Source of the DNA: Adiantum capillus-veneris
Taxonomy: Eukaryota; Streptophyta; Polypodiopsida; Polypodiales; Pteridaceae
Reading direction: 5' to 3'
Assembly: GCA_014529385.2 (NCBI GenBank)
Contig: CM043963.1
Coordinates: 78,824,412-78,888,411 of the forward strand
Length of the DNA stretch: 64,000 nt
In this document: in pieces, positions 13,365 through 25,062 of the stretch
Layout of the letters: each line of letters starts with the position of its first letter
Numbering within the stretch: the first letter of the stretch is position 1
Position numbers and translations under genes: made by a program
Notes under the pieces: generated by a model
What the model was told of the DNA's origin: nothing
Databases searched by the model: none
Seen by the model: only the letters and a program-made list of their open reading frames with translations

Positions 13365-13985
13365 ATTGAATCTAATAGAGGATACCCATTACATAATTGA
13401 GTCATTGAATGTAGTCTCCATCCAAATACACATCAACCACATTAAAAATGATCTCAACTTCACCTCGTGAACAAAACAACAAAAGGAAAGAAACTTGCTT
13501 GGACCAAACTATCAACACATACATCATCACAATGGATATGGTCTATCAATGTATCACAAAACTTACATCATGTTGCACAATAATTTTTTTTTTCATTATT
13601 ACCGAGGATTGAGATAATAGAAGCCTTCTTCTCCCTAGCCATCAACAACATCATTCATGTAGTGAACGTCTACAAATCACCTAAGGCATCAATACAATCA
13701 TTGCTTTCACAATTGAGAAACCTCATCGAGATCATTGATAGCAACCTTGTGAGCAATATCATAAGCAACTTCAACATCCACATCAACCATGACAATAGCC
13801 AATACAAAAAACTACATGGATTTCTTAGAAACAACTATACCCAAATAATTCAAGAGACAAAAACTATCTACAATTCAATCCTTGACCATAATAGGGTGAG
13901 GAACTCAAGACCAAATTCCATGGGTGCGATAAGATTTTGCTTCTAGTTTGATCACTCATCAATATACATACTCCTCCCAAAATAA
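13365..13985 (+). pseudogene. C-terminal endonuclease/exonuclease/phosphatase-like domain (decayed)
   Basis: After the helicase the translation gives ESLNVVSI (about 13402), ERNLLGPNYQ (about 13490, at the usual TETWL position), IHVVNVYKSPKASIQSLLSQL (from about 13650), IISNFNIHINH (expected GDFN motif, eroded to SNFN), YNSILDH (expected LDH-W motif) and an SDHxxI-like end near 13950. This is the order of an AP-endonuclease-like domain (VVxVYxPP...GDFN...LDHIW...SDH). Its position after a PIF1 helicase matches Helentrons, where such a domain is fused C-terminally. Catalytic residues are partly lost and stops occur, so it is non-functional. The alternative is an adjacent LINE endonuclease, but no reverse transcriptase follows. 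Confidence 0.65.
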
Positions 13986-14026
13986 ACACCACCTGAAAGG
14001 GGCCTCAGGCCCCGTGTTAAGCCCCC

Positions 14027-14043
14027 CCCCCCCCCCCCCCCCC
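14027..14043. repeat. Poly-C tract
   Basis: A run of about 22 C residues (roughly 14022-14043) preceded by GTTAAG. It lies about 40 bp after the last recognisable Helitron endonuclease codons. It may be a slippage-prone low-complexity tract. Confidence 0.9.
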
Positions 14044-15340
14044 ACGAAAGAAAAATAAAAAGCACATGATCGTCCATCCCTACCAACCCCATGGTGTACA
14101 CAACAAAAAACAGTTTTGGAGCTTTGAGCCCTCTTTGCACAACTCTTGTAACTCTCTTTTCTAATGGAATGCCAATTTCACTACATGTACCCATTAATTT
14201 TTAAGCTTTTGATCATCTCCTTCTTTTTCTCTTGTGCATTCCACTTACATTTCAATGGACAGGCCTCGTGATTTTGTCACTTGTTTGGCTATTTCCAGAG
14301 CACGCTCGATGATACATGACAAAGTGGTGGTTGTGGTTGAAGGGAGAAATTTCAATGCTTGAGTTATCAATTGGATTGCTAAATAGTGCTAATCCTACAC
14401 ACCAATCTCCCTCATCATACCATCAAACCCATCATCACTTAAGCACCTACTCTCACAGATCTCAGCTCGACCACAACCAATCGCATCTGCTATCCCTCTT
14501 GTCTTCTCTTGCCTTTGGCTGTGCAATCTGAGCCTTATGGTATCAAGCCCACCTACAATACATCAAACCCCAAGCATCAAGAATTATCTCTTTCCCTTGT
14601 TGTGCATCTTCAAACTTGTCACCCCATGCTACCTCATTGCATCAAACGCCCACAACCTGCCAAACCCACTTGCATATTTCAATACGTAGCCACCAACTTG
14701 CATCATGTTCATTGCTCCCTAGCTCTGCCTGGCTTTATCGCCCTTCTCAAGACTCCATGATTGCGCCACAAGCTAGGAGGGAAACTTGAGTTTTGGAGCT
14801 CACTACAAATCATCATCGCTAATCACTACGCAAAGTCTTGTTCCCATTTGGTAAAGGATGTTAGCCAAGAGCTTCAACTATAATTTAAGGTCAAAACCTC
14901 TTTGTTTGTTGATGTTTCCCATTGCAACAAGCCTTTAATGGTCACCTATACATCCTCACCCCCTCATCGTGTCGTTCTACCCTGCTGCTCTTCTACTCTA
15001 ATTTGTTGTTATTGAGGCATAGGGGGAGTGAGAATTATGACTAAATCAACCATTAAAGGATTACATTATCACCTTGCAGAATCAAAAAAGTTTCAATACT
15101 TGTACAGGTTCAGAACAGAATCAAGGTACTGAATGGATACTAAAGACAGAATACACAGAGAAACACAGAATCTTCATAGCCATAGTCTTACATTCATCAT
15201 CTTCATCTCTTACAATGTGCTACCATCAGCTGTGAGGCCAACTACTAGGAAGAATGAAGAGGCAAAAAGCTCTTCACTAATTACAAGCTGAAAAGTAAAC
15301 TACTAAGGTTTAATAACACTTTACTAAAAGAATATGCAAG
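14044..15340. other. Unassigned stretch
   Basis: No gene recognised. Short plus-strand open frames (14316-14531, 14509-14760) are rich in Ser, His and Pro and resemble no family I know. Around 15022 a purine-rich block (GGCATAGGGGGAGTGAGAA) looks like the polypurine tract at the 3' end of an LTR retrotransposon, but I found no partner LTR. Confidence 0.35.
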
Positions 15341-15344
15341 GCTA

Positions 15345-15430
15345 ACACCGGGCATAGCCCGGTGGCAAATAGTTTTTCCCAGTAAAAACTTTGTACTTGA
15401 ATCCCACACATCCCTTGTTCCAAAAACTAT
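15345..15430 (+). repeat. SINE-like tRNA-derived head (A and B box)
   Basis: TAGCCCGGTGG at 15355-15365 fits the RNA polymerase III A box and GTACTTGAATCC at 15393-15404 fits the B box. The spacing of about 38 bp is right for a tRNA-derived promoter. No tRNA cloverleaf is evident, so a SINE head is more likely than a gene. The 3' end and target duplication were not located. Confidence 0.4.
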
Positions 15431-16165
15431 GTGCTAACTCCTCAAAAGTAGGCAAAGTATAGTGCCTCGAACTAAATCCAAGATATGCAACTACATAAAT
15501 TAAGGCCATTATTCACCGCCCTTTGTCCCCCCAAAGGATTACATTGATATCCCAAAACATTGTGCACCCCATCACCATCAAGAGTGATTTACAAGTGCAC
15601 CATTTATTGGCAAGATGCCAGGGCTGAGAACCCATCAAGTAAATCATCATCCATGAGAGCTCATTTAAAACAAACTTGTAGAACCAAAGTTCTATGATCA
15701 AGCTTTTATGCCATGAACATTCAATAAAAATAACCGAATTCAGGTTTAGGATCGTCTACATCCCTGAAATCTACAGTACTAAATTCTGCATTCCTAAATT
15801 TTGCATCCCTTCGCAAATCTAAAAATCAGAAAATATATCTCCAAAACATCTTCTCAACTAAACAAACTGCTTCCAAGAACCATGGAAAAAGTGATTCAAA
15901 TTCTCCACAAACTCTCCTCTTCAACATTCATCATTCTCGGCAAAGTAAACTCAAAAGAGTCCTCTCTTTGCAACTCAATCACTCCACTCATCAAAGTCTA
16001 CAACTTTAGCAAGAAAAACATCCAAAACATCAAATCTCTTTGAACTCCACAATCGTTTTGCAAAATCTAGTCCAAAACCTTCATCTCCTGATCATTATCT
16101 TGAAAAATCCAATCCAAACAATATGAAACTGATGTTATTGAATCATCAAAATCAACATCTCCCAT

Positions 16166-16740
16166 CTACAAGATCTGATTTGCAATCTCAGAATTCAAGA
16201 AATATGAAAAACTAATTTCAGGTTGAGCTTCACCCGCTTTCGACACTTCAAGATTTGAAGCATCTACAACTGTAAGCTCAGTAACCATCATCACATACTT
16301 CAAAAACATCTCCACAATCAATGTTAACCACCAATTTGCAGTAGATAACCTTTTAGATAGATCAGGTTTCAATTCAAAATGAGATACAAACGGTCCGATC
16401 TGAAAAAACACCTTGCAAACCATCAAACATTGCTTCTTTAGCATCTTCAACATCTGTGCAAGAAGATTAGATTCAACTATGGACTCCACATCCTCAAAAA
16501 AAAGATTTTCATGATCTTCTTGAATCATGTCAGGCAAAAAATAAGCAAATTGATCTTTTCTTCCTGCATCCTGCTTCAAATCTCTTCTACAAATTAGTAA
16601 ACTTTCCTCTTCTTCAAGTACTTTCGAGTTTTCAAGTCCATTTTCAGATTCAGGTACACATTCAGGTTCTGGTTCAAGCTCGGTAACAGGTTCAGATTCA
16701 AGGGCAGGTTCAAATCCAAATTTAGGTTCAGGTACATGTT
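16166..16740 (-). CDS. Hypothetical acidic open frame, function unknown
   Basis: On the minus strand a frame is open from about 16740 down to 16166 (about 190 codons) with no ATG near its upstream end. The upstream third is rich in Glu-Pro and Glu-Ser-Glu (for example ELEPEPECVPESE), followed by EEEESLL and then a less biased region ending NSEIANQIL. I do not recognise it. The upstream end falls at a sharp change of base composition near 16741, which may be the edge of another element, so this may be a truncated gene or a transposon fragment. Confidence 0.3.
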
Positions 16741-19700
16741 AGCGGGTCGCCGCGACGGACGTCTGCAACATAGCTCTTTTGTACTAACATAATGTCAATA
16801 TGCAAGGAAGAAACCCCGGTGGGGCATGGAGACTTAATGAGAGTGTCAATCTCACCAAATTGAACTCGAAGACTACTTGTTCTTACAACAAAAGCAAACC
16901 AACCACTTCCTAGTTAGACAATCAGTATACGTCCATTCTCAACACTCAACACAATCACGCCATTTCGGTATCCAAACGAATCTGGAATGTCACAAAACTT
17001 ACGGAGAGGTATTACAATGAGGCGGTCCGGGGCGGGAAACATGAAGAGCGGCCTCTAAACACCCTTCGAGGCTCCCGTGCTACTCAATTGGGGCTAGGGC
17101 AAGCACAATCAGAGACAACAACAACCCACAGTCAGAAACCAAACAAGAAAAGGGGAACCACCTAGTTGTAGATGTGAACTAGGACGCATGTGATATCTCC
17201 TTGTACTCAAACACACAAAGAGAGAGGAATGCAAGATAGCCACATACACCAAACACAAACATTCACCACGCCAGAGAGAGGTAAAGAGCACAAATCAACT
17301 TGAGCAACTCAGTCTTAGCCTTAAAGACTAGATGCACCCAAAGCTTGATGAGAAATAGAGAGACGGCACAAAACTTGACCTTGTTGTTGCCAATATACAA
17401 ATGGTCTTAGGGTCATGGGAGCCCTCTCACCGAGCACCCTCTTACAATTGACTTTTTAGGCAAACAATTCAACAAGTCCTCAAACCATCAAGCATGAAAT
17501 AGCACAATAGACTTCAAGGACTATATACCTTCAACTACCTGATGAGCCAACTTATCAAGTCAATTTGGAGAGAAGACTCGTAGTTGCAGCATACAATTGC
17601 ACCCAAAACTATAAATCTTATTTATGGACAAGAGTAGGCTACAAGTGTGATGCAGAGTATGGTATCACTCTACTCCTCTAGATGGCATAACTAACTTCAA
17701 GCTTCTCCATGCACCTATGTGTAGTGATGGAATAGAGCACTCACAATGCACACACTCTACACAAATAGGCTTGAAGAGTGGTGTGTTATGTGTTGAGAAT
17801 GGTGTGGTGTAGTGTGATCATGTGATCATTTACAAGGGAGATAAGGGCTCTATTTACAGGTTTTAGAAGCCCCGATTAGGATTAGACCTAATCAAATTTA
17901 TTTGAAGAAATCAAAGATTATGCATATCTTTATTTTTTTAGATGAGAGTGGGTCTCTCTTGTCCTTTGAGTCACATGGATGTGGGCTCAAGGGAAGAGAA
18001 TTATTGAGGATGAAAGGAGAGAGGACTGAGTGAATAATTTGGGAGTGCCTACTCTAGTAGAGGGTGGATTTTACAATAAGCTTAGTGGTTAGTAGTTAGT
18101 AATTATCACTACAAAATATTTACAAAATCATTCACCAAATGGTGAGATATATGATGAGAAAAGTTAGAGAAGGGATAAGCTTGTAAAGCAAGGTTGAAGC
18201 TTGGAGAAGTTGATATTCACCTCTTTACATCACCGGTAGAAGAAGCGGTCAGCATGGCGAAGTAGCGCGTGTCGATGAAGCTATGTTATCTTCAAACCTT
18301 GGAAAATTCATGATAAAATCCTTCATTTGCAGAGGTTAAATTTGGATTTTTGCTTATTTTTTGAAGTTCTTTACAAAGCTGAAGAGTGTATGGTAATATG
18401 GACATATATGTAGAGAGAAAGGGGAGCATCTAGGGGTGTAGAAATGGAGGATGAAGGCTATGGAGGTGCAAGAGAAGTGGCAATGGTGAAGAGGGTGAAT
18501 TAGGACATGGGAGTTGCAGGTTTGGGAGTGGGAAGGAGAGGGATGAGTGTGTGTGTGTGTGTGTGTGTGTGTAGAAGTGTGGAAAGAGGTGAGAGAAGAC
18601 TAAGGGCTACTTGTGAGAAAAGTGGGCAGACTAGGGTCCACTCAAAAAATCATAGCTCACTGGTGGTTTCTCCAAAAATCACCAAAATTTTTGAGGTGAT
18701 TATTCAGATTTTGTTCCACATTTTCTCTTTTGACCACCGCTCCAATTTCGGAGTGGAGATGGGTGCCAACAATCTCACCAAAAAGCCTGTTTTTTATGCC
18801 TGCAAAAGTCTTTTAGTGGCCCCCTCCTTGTTGAATTTGTACAATGCATCCAAGAGTGAGCCCCTCCTTTGTCATATCATAATACAAAGCATCCAAGTTT
18901 CCCTTTACACATGCATGAAGGAGGATTATTGGTGAATAAAGCAATATATACATGGTGGGACTAGTGTATGGACTATTCATGGATTTTAGCTCAATGAGCA
19001 CATGGTGTTAGAATAATGAGTAAAAATAATTTTAAAAATATGGATATGGAAAGATATTGGAATCATATGATATGGTCCCTCTTTGTATTATTTTGGGTGA
19101 AAGAGGAAAATGTATGCAAGTAAATGAAAATAATATAATAAACTTGACTAAGGGAGTAGAAATCATTTTTTGTTTTCACGAGGGTGAGGGTGAAAATGTG
19201 GGGGTGATTTGTATAAAAGAAAAATATGAGGTTAGAGTATGTACACATTGGCAAAAAATATACTTATGGTGTAAGAGGATGAAAGAAGGCATACACAGGT
19301 TTAATAAAACACACACCTAGGTATAAATATTTAAATAAAATATCAAAATAATTATAAAAATCCATATATTTAGGCCATATATACAATGCAATATTTACAC
19401 AGAAATAAGCCATAATATATATTTTTTTTTAATTTTTTTTTTTCGCTCAACTAACCCAGTGACTAGCTAGCTGAGGGTTTTAAGAAGATATGGAAAAAGC
19501 CCCCTAACTCACACACGCCTATGTACAATGAAAAGGTAAGAATAGCCACAGTATTTAGGTGATTTTGGTAGGGTGGGGTAACTTACTATGGAAATTATGG
19601 AGAGCCGAAAAACGGCTATCAACAACACTTATAGGCTCAATCCTACCAAGTTCTGTCACCATCTAGGAAGGTACATACATCACGATCCATCACAAAAAAT

Positions 19701-20300
19701 GTGCAAAAAAATGAAACAGAAGTACTTGGAAAGATCCACCTTAAGAATAGAAACACTTATCCCAGGTCAAAACATTAAAAAAAAACCATTTTAACTCCCA
19801 AATCAACGCATTTAGCTCACAAACGACTCGCCACGAACCACATCAGAATTAGAAATGATTACACTTAGATCGAAGACCAAGAGACAAGGAACGCAATGTA
19901 CTATTCGGAATAGAATTTTGATTACCCGTTCAGGAGAAATGATGATTACAAATTGTAGTCACACGAGGCTTTATCAGCACACATTTTTTTCTCCAAGCTA
20001 ATGATAATCCACTTTTCTAAACTAAGGGTTTTGACTTTAAAATTTAGGGGGATTTCCCACGGCCAACCGACCTCTTACAAGGGGTAGACTCAGAGAGCAT
20101 AAAAAAGAATATGGTCTAATCTTCTTTTGATTACAACTCATTTTAGGCAGAATTATAGGGTTTTTGCCAAAAAAATAGAGTATTCGCCGCCAGGTTTTGT
20201 GTGCATACGCCTGCTCGCTCGTATCCACCAAACATTCCCCCCTTCCTATTTATTTGCACGCCCTCGTGCAAGCTGCATCTGAGGGAAGTCACTTTAGTGC
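16741..20300. other. Unassigned non-coding stretch
   Basis: No gene or complete element recognised over about 3.5 kb. The left edge begins TGTTAGCGGGTCGCC near 16737, and a TGTT start is common for LTRs, but I found no matching second copy. A short (TG)n run sits at 18547-18572. Only short scattered open frames are present, including a 142-codon one at 18507-18935 that starts inside the TG run. Confidence 0.4.
18547..18572. repeat. (TG)n microsatellite
   Basis: Thirteen TG dinucleotides in a row. Confidence 0.9.
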
Positions 20301-20307
20301 CTTCATT

Positions 20308-23300
20308 CTAGTGTTGCAGTGAAATTTCTGAACTTTTTTGCACTCTAGCTTCGATCTCGACTTTCATTGCCAGTTCTTTGAAAGGATTATTTGCAATGGT
20401 GCTCTGATAAGCAATGTGACGAGCTGTCAGATCTTTTGTCATTGGATTGAATATGGCAGAGTACACTTCGAAGAAACCTGTCAGGAAAGCTTCTTCGAAG
20501 GTCTGCATGTATTGAGATGGCAGAAACATGACTCTTGCATATAATCCCATGATAATATTTCTGTTGGGGATTTCTGTCTCCATGTTCCAGCAGATGCCCC
20601 GTGTGCCCTCGACAAATACCTGCCATGGATGCTCTGTCGCTTCAATGTCTCTGAAGGCTGTAATGCATGTGATGAGCATTTTAGCAATCTTTACCAGCAT
20701 CTAGCAAAAGCGAGATCTGGGATCTCCTTCATCATGTTGATGACTCCTTTCAGAGTTTGAACCTTGTAATTCTCTGATGGAGGGTTGTTATTGATTGGCT
20801 TGGCTATGACAGGGTAGTTCAGCACTGCCAGTCTTTTGCTTTGTCAACTGTAAAAACTGTCCCAGGATCACCGCCTGTTGATTGGATAGTAAGTGGGATC
20901 AATCCTTAGATTTTGGGGTGCATTCCTGTAATAAGTTTCATCAGTTGGTCGCCGATTGAACCATTTCTTTCTCCAGAGGGGTTGATTGTCAAGGACTGTT
21001 TCAATCTGAAGAGCTGTAATTCGGACCTCTGTGCAATCCCCTCTCTTGTTTGGTTCAATTTCTGGGAGCATCTTTTGCTGCCATAATCGAACTTCTTGCC
21101 GCATCAACGGTAGAGCGATCATGTCATGCCCAAAAAAATTTACAACCTCATTTGGAGTGATCATGAGGACGGCAGCTGATTCCATCACTTTCAATTCATA
21201 TTGCAGATATGCCTTATGCAACGGGTCTTTGACTTCTGAGATCCAACGCTGAATTTCATCTTTGGCCGACTCCGAGGTGGATGTCATGGTTGGATCTACA
21301 GACTCTTGCGTGCCTTTTCCAGTGCTTGTAGTTGCTATCTCCATTTGTTGAGTTTCAAACTCGAAGTGATATGATCTTTGTCCCTGCTCAAATTCTCTTG
21401 TGTCCGGTTGATCCTTTGTTTGACTGGCTTTTAGATCCTCTACTTCCTTTCTTGCCTCAACCAGCTGCTTTTTCAAGTCTTCAATTTCCTCATCCTTTGC
21501 CTACTGTAGGGCCCTATGACCTGCTGTCATGATCTGTCTATCATATTTTTCTTGTTTTAGGGCTTCTTTTAACTCCTTGATCTCTTGGATCAAGGAAGTA
21601 GAGCATCCAGGCATAGTCGAAGAGGAGGGTGTATCCTATATTGCCAATTGTTGAGTGAGAGACCTGCTAACCACGACATACAAGCCTTGTAGCTTCTCAT
21701 TCTGTTTCTTTTCCCTGGTTAGCTCCTCCTCGAGGCGTTGTTGTTCAATCTCTAAAGCTGAATTCGCCTCATTGAATTGCTGCACTTCTTTAAAATAGTA
21801 ACTTGCATTGTCTCTTTCTCGCTACAGCTCCGATTGCGCCTGGACTTGTGCGTTCTTTAGTGCCTCTATTTGTTGCTTCAATTGCGCGGATTCTGTTGCT
21901 ATTCGAGATACCTTCTTTTTGTTATCTTCCAATTCCAACTCCCTGAGGTTATAAAGAGCTCTTTGACATTGGAATTGAAGCTTGATCTGCTTTAGGTGAC
22001 TATCAATATCAAAGGAGCTAACTATCTCCACTCCTTCTTTTATGGCCTCTTGAGTGCGTTGCGTTCTTGGCCCCTGCTGATCTGAATGCTCGACCACTTC
22101 AGCTTGCTTTTCCTTTTGTTTTAAACCTTCTATTGCGTTAGAAGTCGTGGAAAGCTTTGTCTGTGATTCTTTTTGTTGATTGCCTTGCTATTCCGTCTGC
22201 TTTTCATCTGCACTTTCTCCTTTCTCTTGTTGTGACCTCTCTAAAATTGTCTCAGCATCCTTGGGCGAGCTGAGGTCTTGGTCTTGTCCTTCCTATGTCT
22301 CATGCTGTCCCTCTCCTTGCGAGAGACTTTTCTCCTCTTTACTTTTTCCAGATTCGTCAGATGATTCTAAATCATCGACGTGTTGCTTCTTTGATTCTTC
22401 TTGCTGCCGCTGCTCCATCTTTTGTTTTGAGCCCATTGTGAATTCTTTGTCGCATAGCACTGGCAATTTCTCGTTTCTCTTCAACCTCCTTCCTCTTTTG
22501 TTGCTTGATCCTCTCCAAGGCCTCTGTCTGCCTATGTATCAGCGGAACATCCCGACTTCATCATCTTCTTCCTCGTCGTCCGCTTCTGTCTCTTGGGTTT
22601 GCCGGTGATCTTTCTTTTGTTGGCGGAGCTTTTCCCTCAATGCATGTGCCTCTTCCATTGTCCTCCGGGCATGAGGGATGGGGATAGCTTCTGCCAAATG
22701 TATAGCCTTTTTTTTTAATCGAGTGTATCCCATGGTGTAAGGGGTATCCTTGTCTTCCTTCGAAGACTTGTACTCAAAAGGAGTATCCCATGGGTTGGAT
22801 CCCTCCTCCTGGCTGCTCCAAGCATCTGACTCTGTTTTCTCACTGTCCGAATCCTTTGGAGGTGCACTTTGCCTGGTTTGTTTGACTCCAGGATTCGGTC
22901 TCGTAGAAGGCCCTGCCACTGGTCTCACGACTCTTTTGGATATGTGGATTAGGCCAATTTGCGCTTGAGCAAGTGGTAGATCATCAATCATGCCCAATGC
23001 TTGATAGGCTATTCGTGTGAGCATGGGTCCTCCGTTCATGTAAGCTTTACTTCTTTGACCGCCCTTTAGATTTGCTTCCACAATTGTGTCAAGAAGGTAG
23101 TTGCCAAAGTCACAACTGACCACCCTGCCTTCAGCCAAACCCATCGCCATCACCACTTCCATATGCAATAAAGGTTCAATATATCTGGGTGGCTTCTGTA
23201 CCTTGTAATGCTGGGATATGAGACGCAACGGCAACTCCGTTTCTGAGTAGATTCAGGTCCTGATATGTCAGCTTGTGACCACGTTGCTTCAAAAAGGCCT

Positions 23301-23775
23301 TATCATTGTCGATGGCCTTCGTTTTCTGCAAGAATTTGTGCATCCCTTGCGGCAGATGGAGAGCTTCATTTATGATTTTAGCTATAATTTTTACCTTAAC
23401 TGCTGCCCCGTCCTTGTCTGTCAGAGTTGCTTCCCCATTGTACTGAATTGTGCTTATGAGCTCGTGAGCGCGTCTCAAGAAATCCGTTCCCCAAGGAGGC
23501 AGTCTCAAGAAATTGTCGAGCTGTAAACACTTGACCCCTGCTTGCACTTCTGGATTTTGGTGCAAAGTCCTCATTTCCTGGGGAAAGATGGCAGCCTTTA
23601 CAATTTCTCCGTCTGCGGCTTGGAACCTTCCAATGAAAATGTTTGCCAGAATTGCTTCAAGTACTTGTTCTGTGAGGTGAGTTTTCTCATTTGATGAGAT
23701 GTCGGTTATCTCATAGGGTGCCACATGCCACTCCTTCTGTACTTTCCTTCGAGGCATCCAATTGCCAATTTGCAA
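20308..23775 (-). pseudogene. Decayed long coiled-coil-rich coding region, function unknown
   Basis: Minus-strand fragments 23775-23176, 23234-22539, 22484-22293, 22097-21822, 21476-20868 and 20700-20308 read as one protein of about 1,100 codons. The second to fifth share one frame and are split only by stops; frameshifts lie near 23240 and between 20870 and 20700. Order: a globular N-terminal part (about 350 residues), an acidic Ser/Glu linker with EADDEEEDDEVG, a Gln/Glu/Lys-rich coiled-coil region (for example QLKQQIEALKNAQVQAQSEL, DLKKQLVEARKEVEDLK), then a globular C-terminal part. I recognise no enzyme motif or zinc knuckle. It may be the extra or gag-like ORF of a retroelement, or a decayed host gene. 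Confidence 0.6.
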
Positions 23776-23954
23776 GTGAAATCAGATTTTAGCCATTGAT
23801 CAAAGTTGTCAAAAAGTGTAAACTTGACCATAAAATAAAAAAGTGAGCTTAACTCTATCAAAACTACTCCAAATTTGACCAAATTTCACCAGTGCACCTA
23901 GGATTACTATAGGCACAAAACTGTAATGAAACACATAGATTTTGGCAAAAAGGA

Positions 23955-23974
23955 ACATGGATCGCAATCCATGT
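23955..23974. repeat. Palindromic repeat copy 1 of 5
   Basis: ACATGGATCGCAATCCATGT: one central mismatch from the perfect palindrome. Flanked by TTTTGGCAAAAAGG on the left, as in copy 4. Confidence 0.85.
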
Positions 23975-24067
23975 TAGAAAGCTTTTTAAAATTCTAACTT
24001 TGGGAAGTTGTTTCTGTGCATAAGGGGATGCTACTGAGCAATTTTCTCTGGATTTAGAGCTAAAGGT

Positions 24068-24087
24068 ACATGGATCGTGATCCATAT
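24068..24087. repeat. Palindromic repeat copy 2 of 5
   Basis: ACATGGATCGTGATCCATAT: two changes from the perfect form. Starts 113 bp after copy 1; followed by TGGGAAACATTTTG like copies 3 and 4. Confidence 0.85.
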
Positions 24088-24328
24088 TGGGAAACATTTT
24101 GGAAAACTGCTGATACCATCTAGTAGGTTTCATCTTGATTATGACTTGGTCCAAAAATTTTCGGATTTGGATCAATGGTTTGACACTTGGGCTAAATTTT
24201 GAAAATCAGGTACAGATTCAGAGATTTTGGCTTTTGGAAGTGGATTTTTGGGATTCAAATGGTGGCTTCGCTTTCTTGATCATCCTGAATCAAATGGCAT
24301 GGATTTTACTTATTTTGGCTAAAAAGGT

Positions 24329-24348
24329 ACATGGATCGCGATCCATGT
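24329..24348. repeat. Palindromic repeat copy 3 of 5
   Basis: ACATGGATCGCGATCCATGT: perfect 20-bp palindrome. Preceded by TTTTGGCTAAAAAGGT and followed by TGGGAAGCATTT. Confidence 0.9.
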
Positions 24349-24929
24349 TGGGAAGCATTTGAACACAATTTTTGTGCACATTGGTTCCTATAGGTTTTCC
24401 TAGTACATTGGTGAATTTTTTTCCATTTTGGACATGTTTTTCCATAGTTTGCCCCATTTCTTAGTTTATGGCCGTATTTTTTCTGTTTTGACCAAATCTG
24501 TTTCTGGCCACCACTTTTGGAGTCATACTTTGCCTGAAATCTCCCCTTGCATTGATTTCTGATGTTGAGGTCTGTAGTTCATATCTTTGCTTGGTTCCCT
24601 TGCAAGTTTCCCCATACTTTGAAGTCTTTTGGGAAGGCAGGCTGAATCTTGCAAGTTTCACCATTTTGCAAGTATACTTTTGCTTGGTTTTGATCCCATC
24701 ACCCTTCTTAGGTTACCATTGCTTGTTGATAGACTTCGAGTAAAGTTTGAAGTTTTTCAAATTACTTTAGCAGTACTTTTGACCAAAAGACCATTTACAA
24801 ACTGAGTGTAGAAATCTAGGTGGATCTGATGAGCCTTAGAGCATTGTTTGTGATCATTTTGCAACCCCCGGACTATTGGTACATTGTCCAGCTAGTGAAC
24901 CTCTTTGATCCTGATTTTGGCAAAAAGGT

Positions 24930-24949
24930 ACATGGATTGCGATCCATGT
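24930..24949. repeat. Palindromic repeat copy 4 of 5
   Basis: ACATGGATTGCGATCCATGT: one change from the perfect form. Preceded by GATTTTGGCAAAAAGGT and followed by TGGGAAGCATTTTG. Confidence 0.9.
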
Positions 24950-25042
24950 TGGGAAGCATTTTGCAAAAACAGTCATGGGGTTTTGTTCCTGGGCCTCTAT
25001 AGTTGCTCATGTAGGAGTTTTCTTGATTTTAGAGTTTTGGGA

Positions 25043-25062
25043 ACATGGATCGCGATCCATGT
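25043..25062. repeat. Palindromic repeat copy 5 of 5
   Basis: ACATGGATCGCGATCCATGT: perfect palindrome again, starting 113 bp after copy 4, the same spacing as copies 1 and 2. Flanks differ more from the other copies. Confidence 0.9.

Larger units (their letters stand above)
9258..13985 (+). mobile_element. Decayed Helitron, Helentron/Helitron2-like, with endonuclease domain
   Basis: Consecutive plus-strand open fragments, broken by stops and frameshifts, carry the domain order of an autonomous Helitron transposase: cysteine-rich/DUF6570-like region, Helitron-like N domain, HUH Rep, PIF1-like helicase, then an endonuclease/exonuclease/phosphatase-type domain. Rep would nick and join single-stranded DNA during rolling-circle transposition and the helicase would unwind it. 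The trailing endonuclease domain is the mark of Helentron-type elements. I could not fix the element's termini; 9258-13985 is the recognisable coding span only. A run of 22 C lies just after it. Confidence 0.8.

Noticed and set aside
20338-20544. Plus-strand open frames opposite 20308-23775
   Set aside because: They are shadows of the minus-strand coiled-coil coding region, which is longer and coherent.
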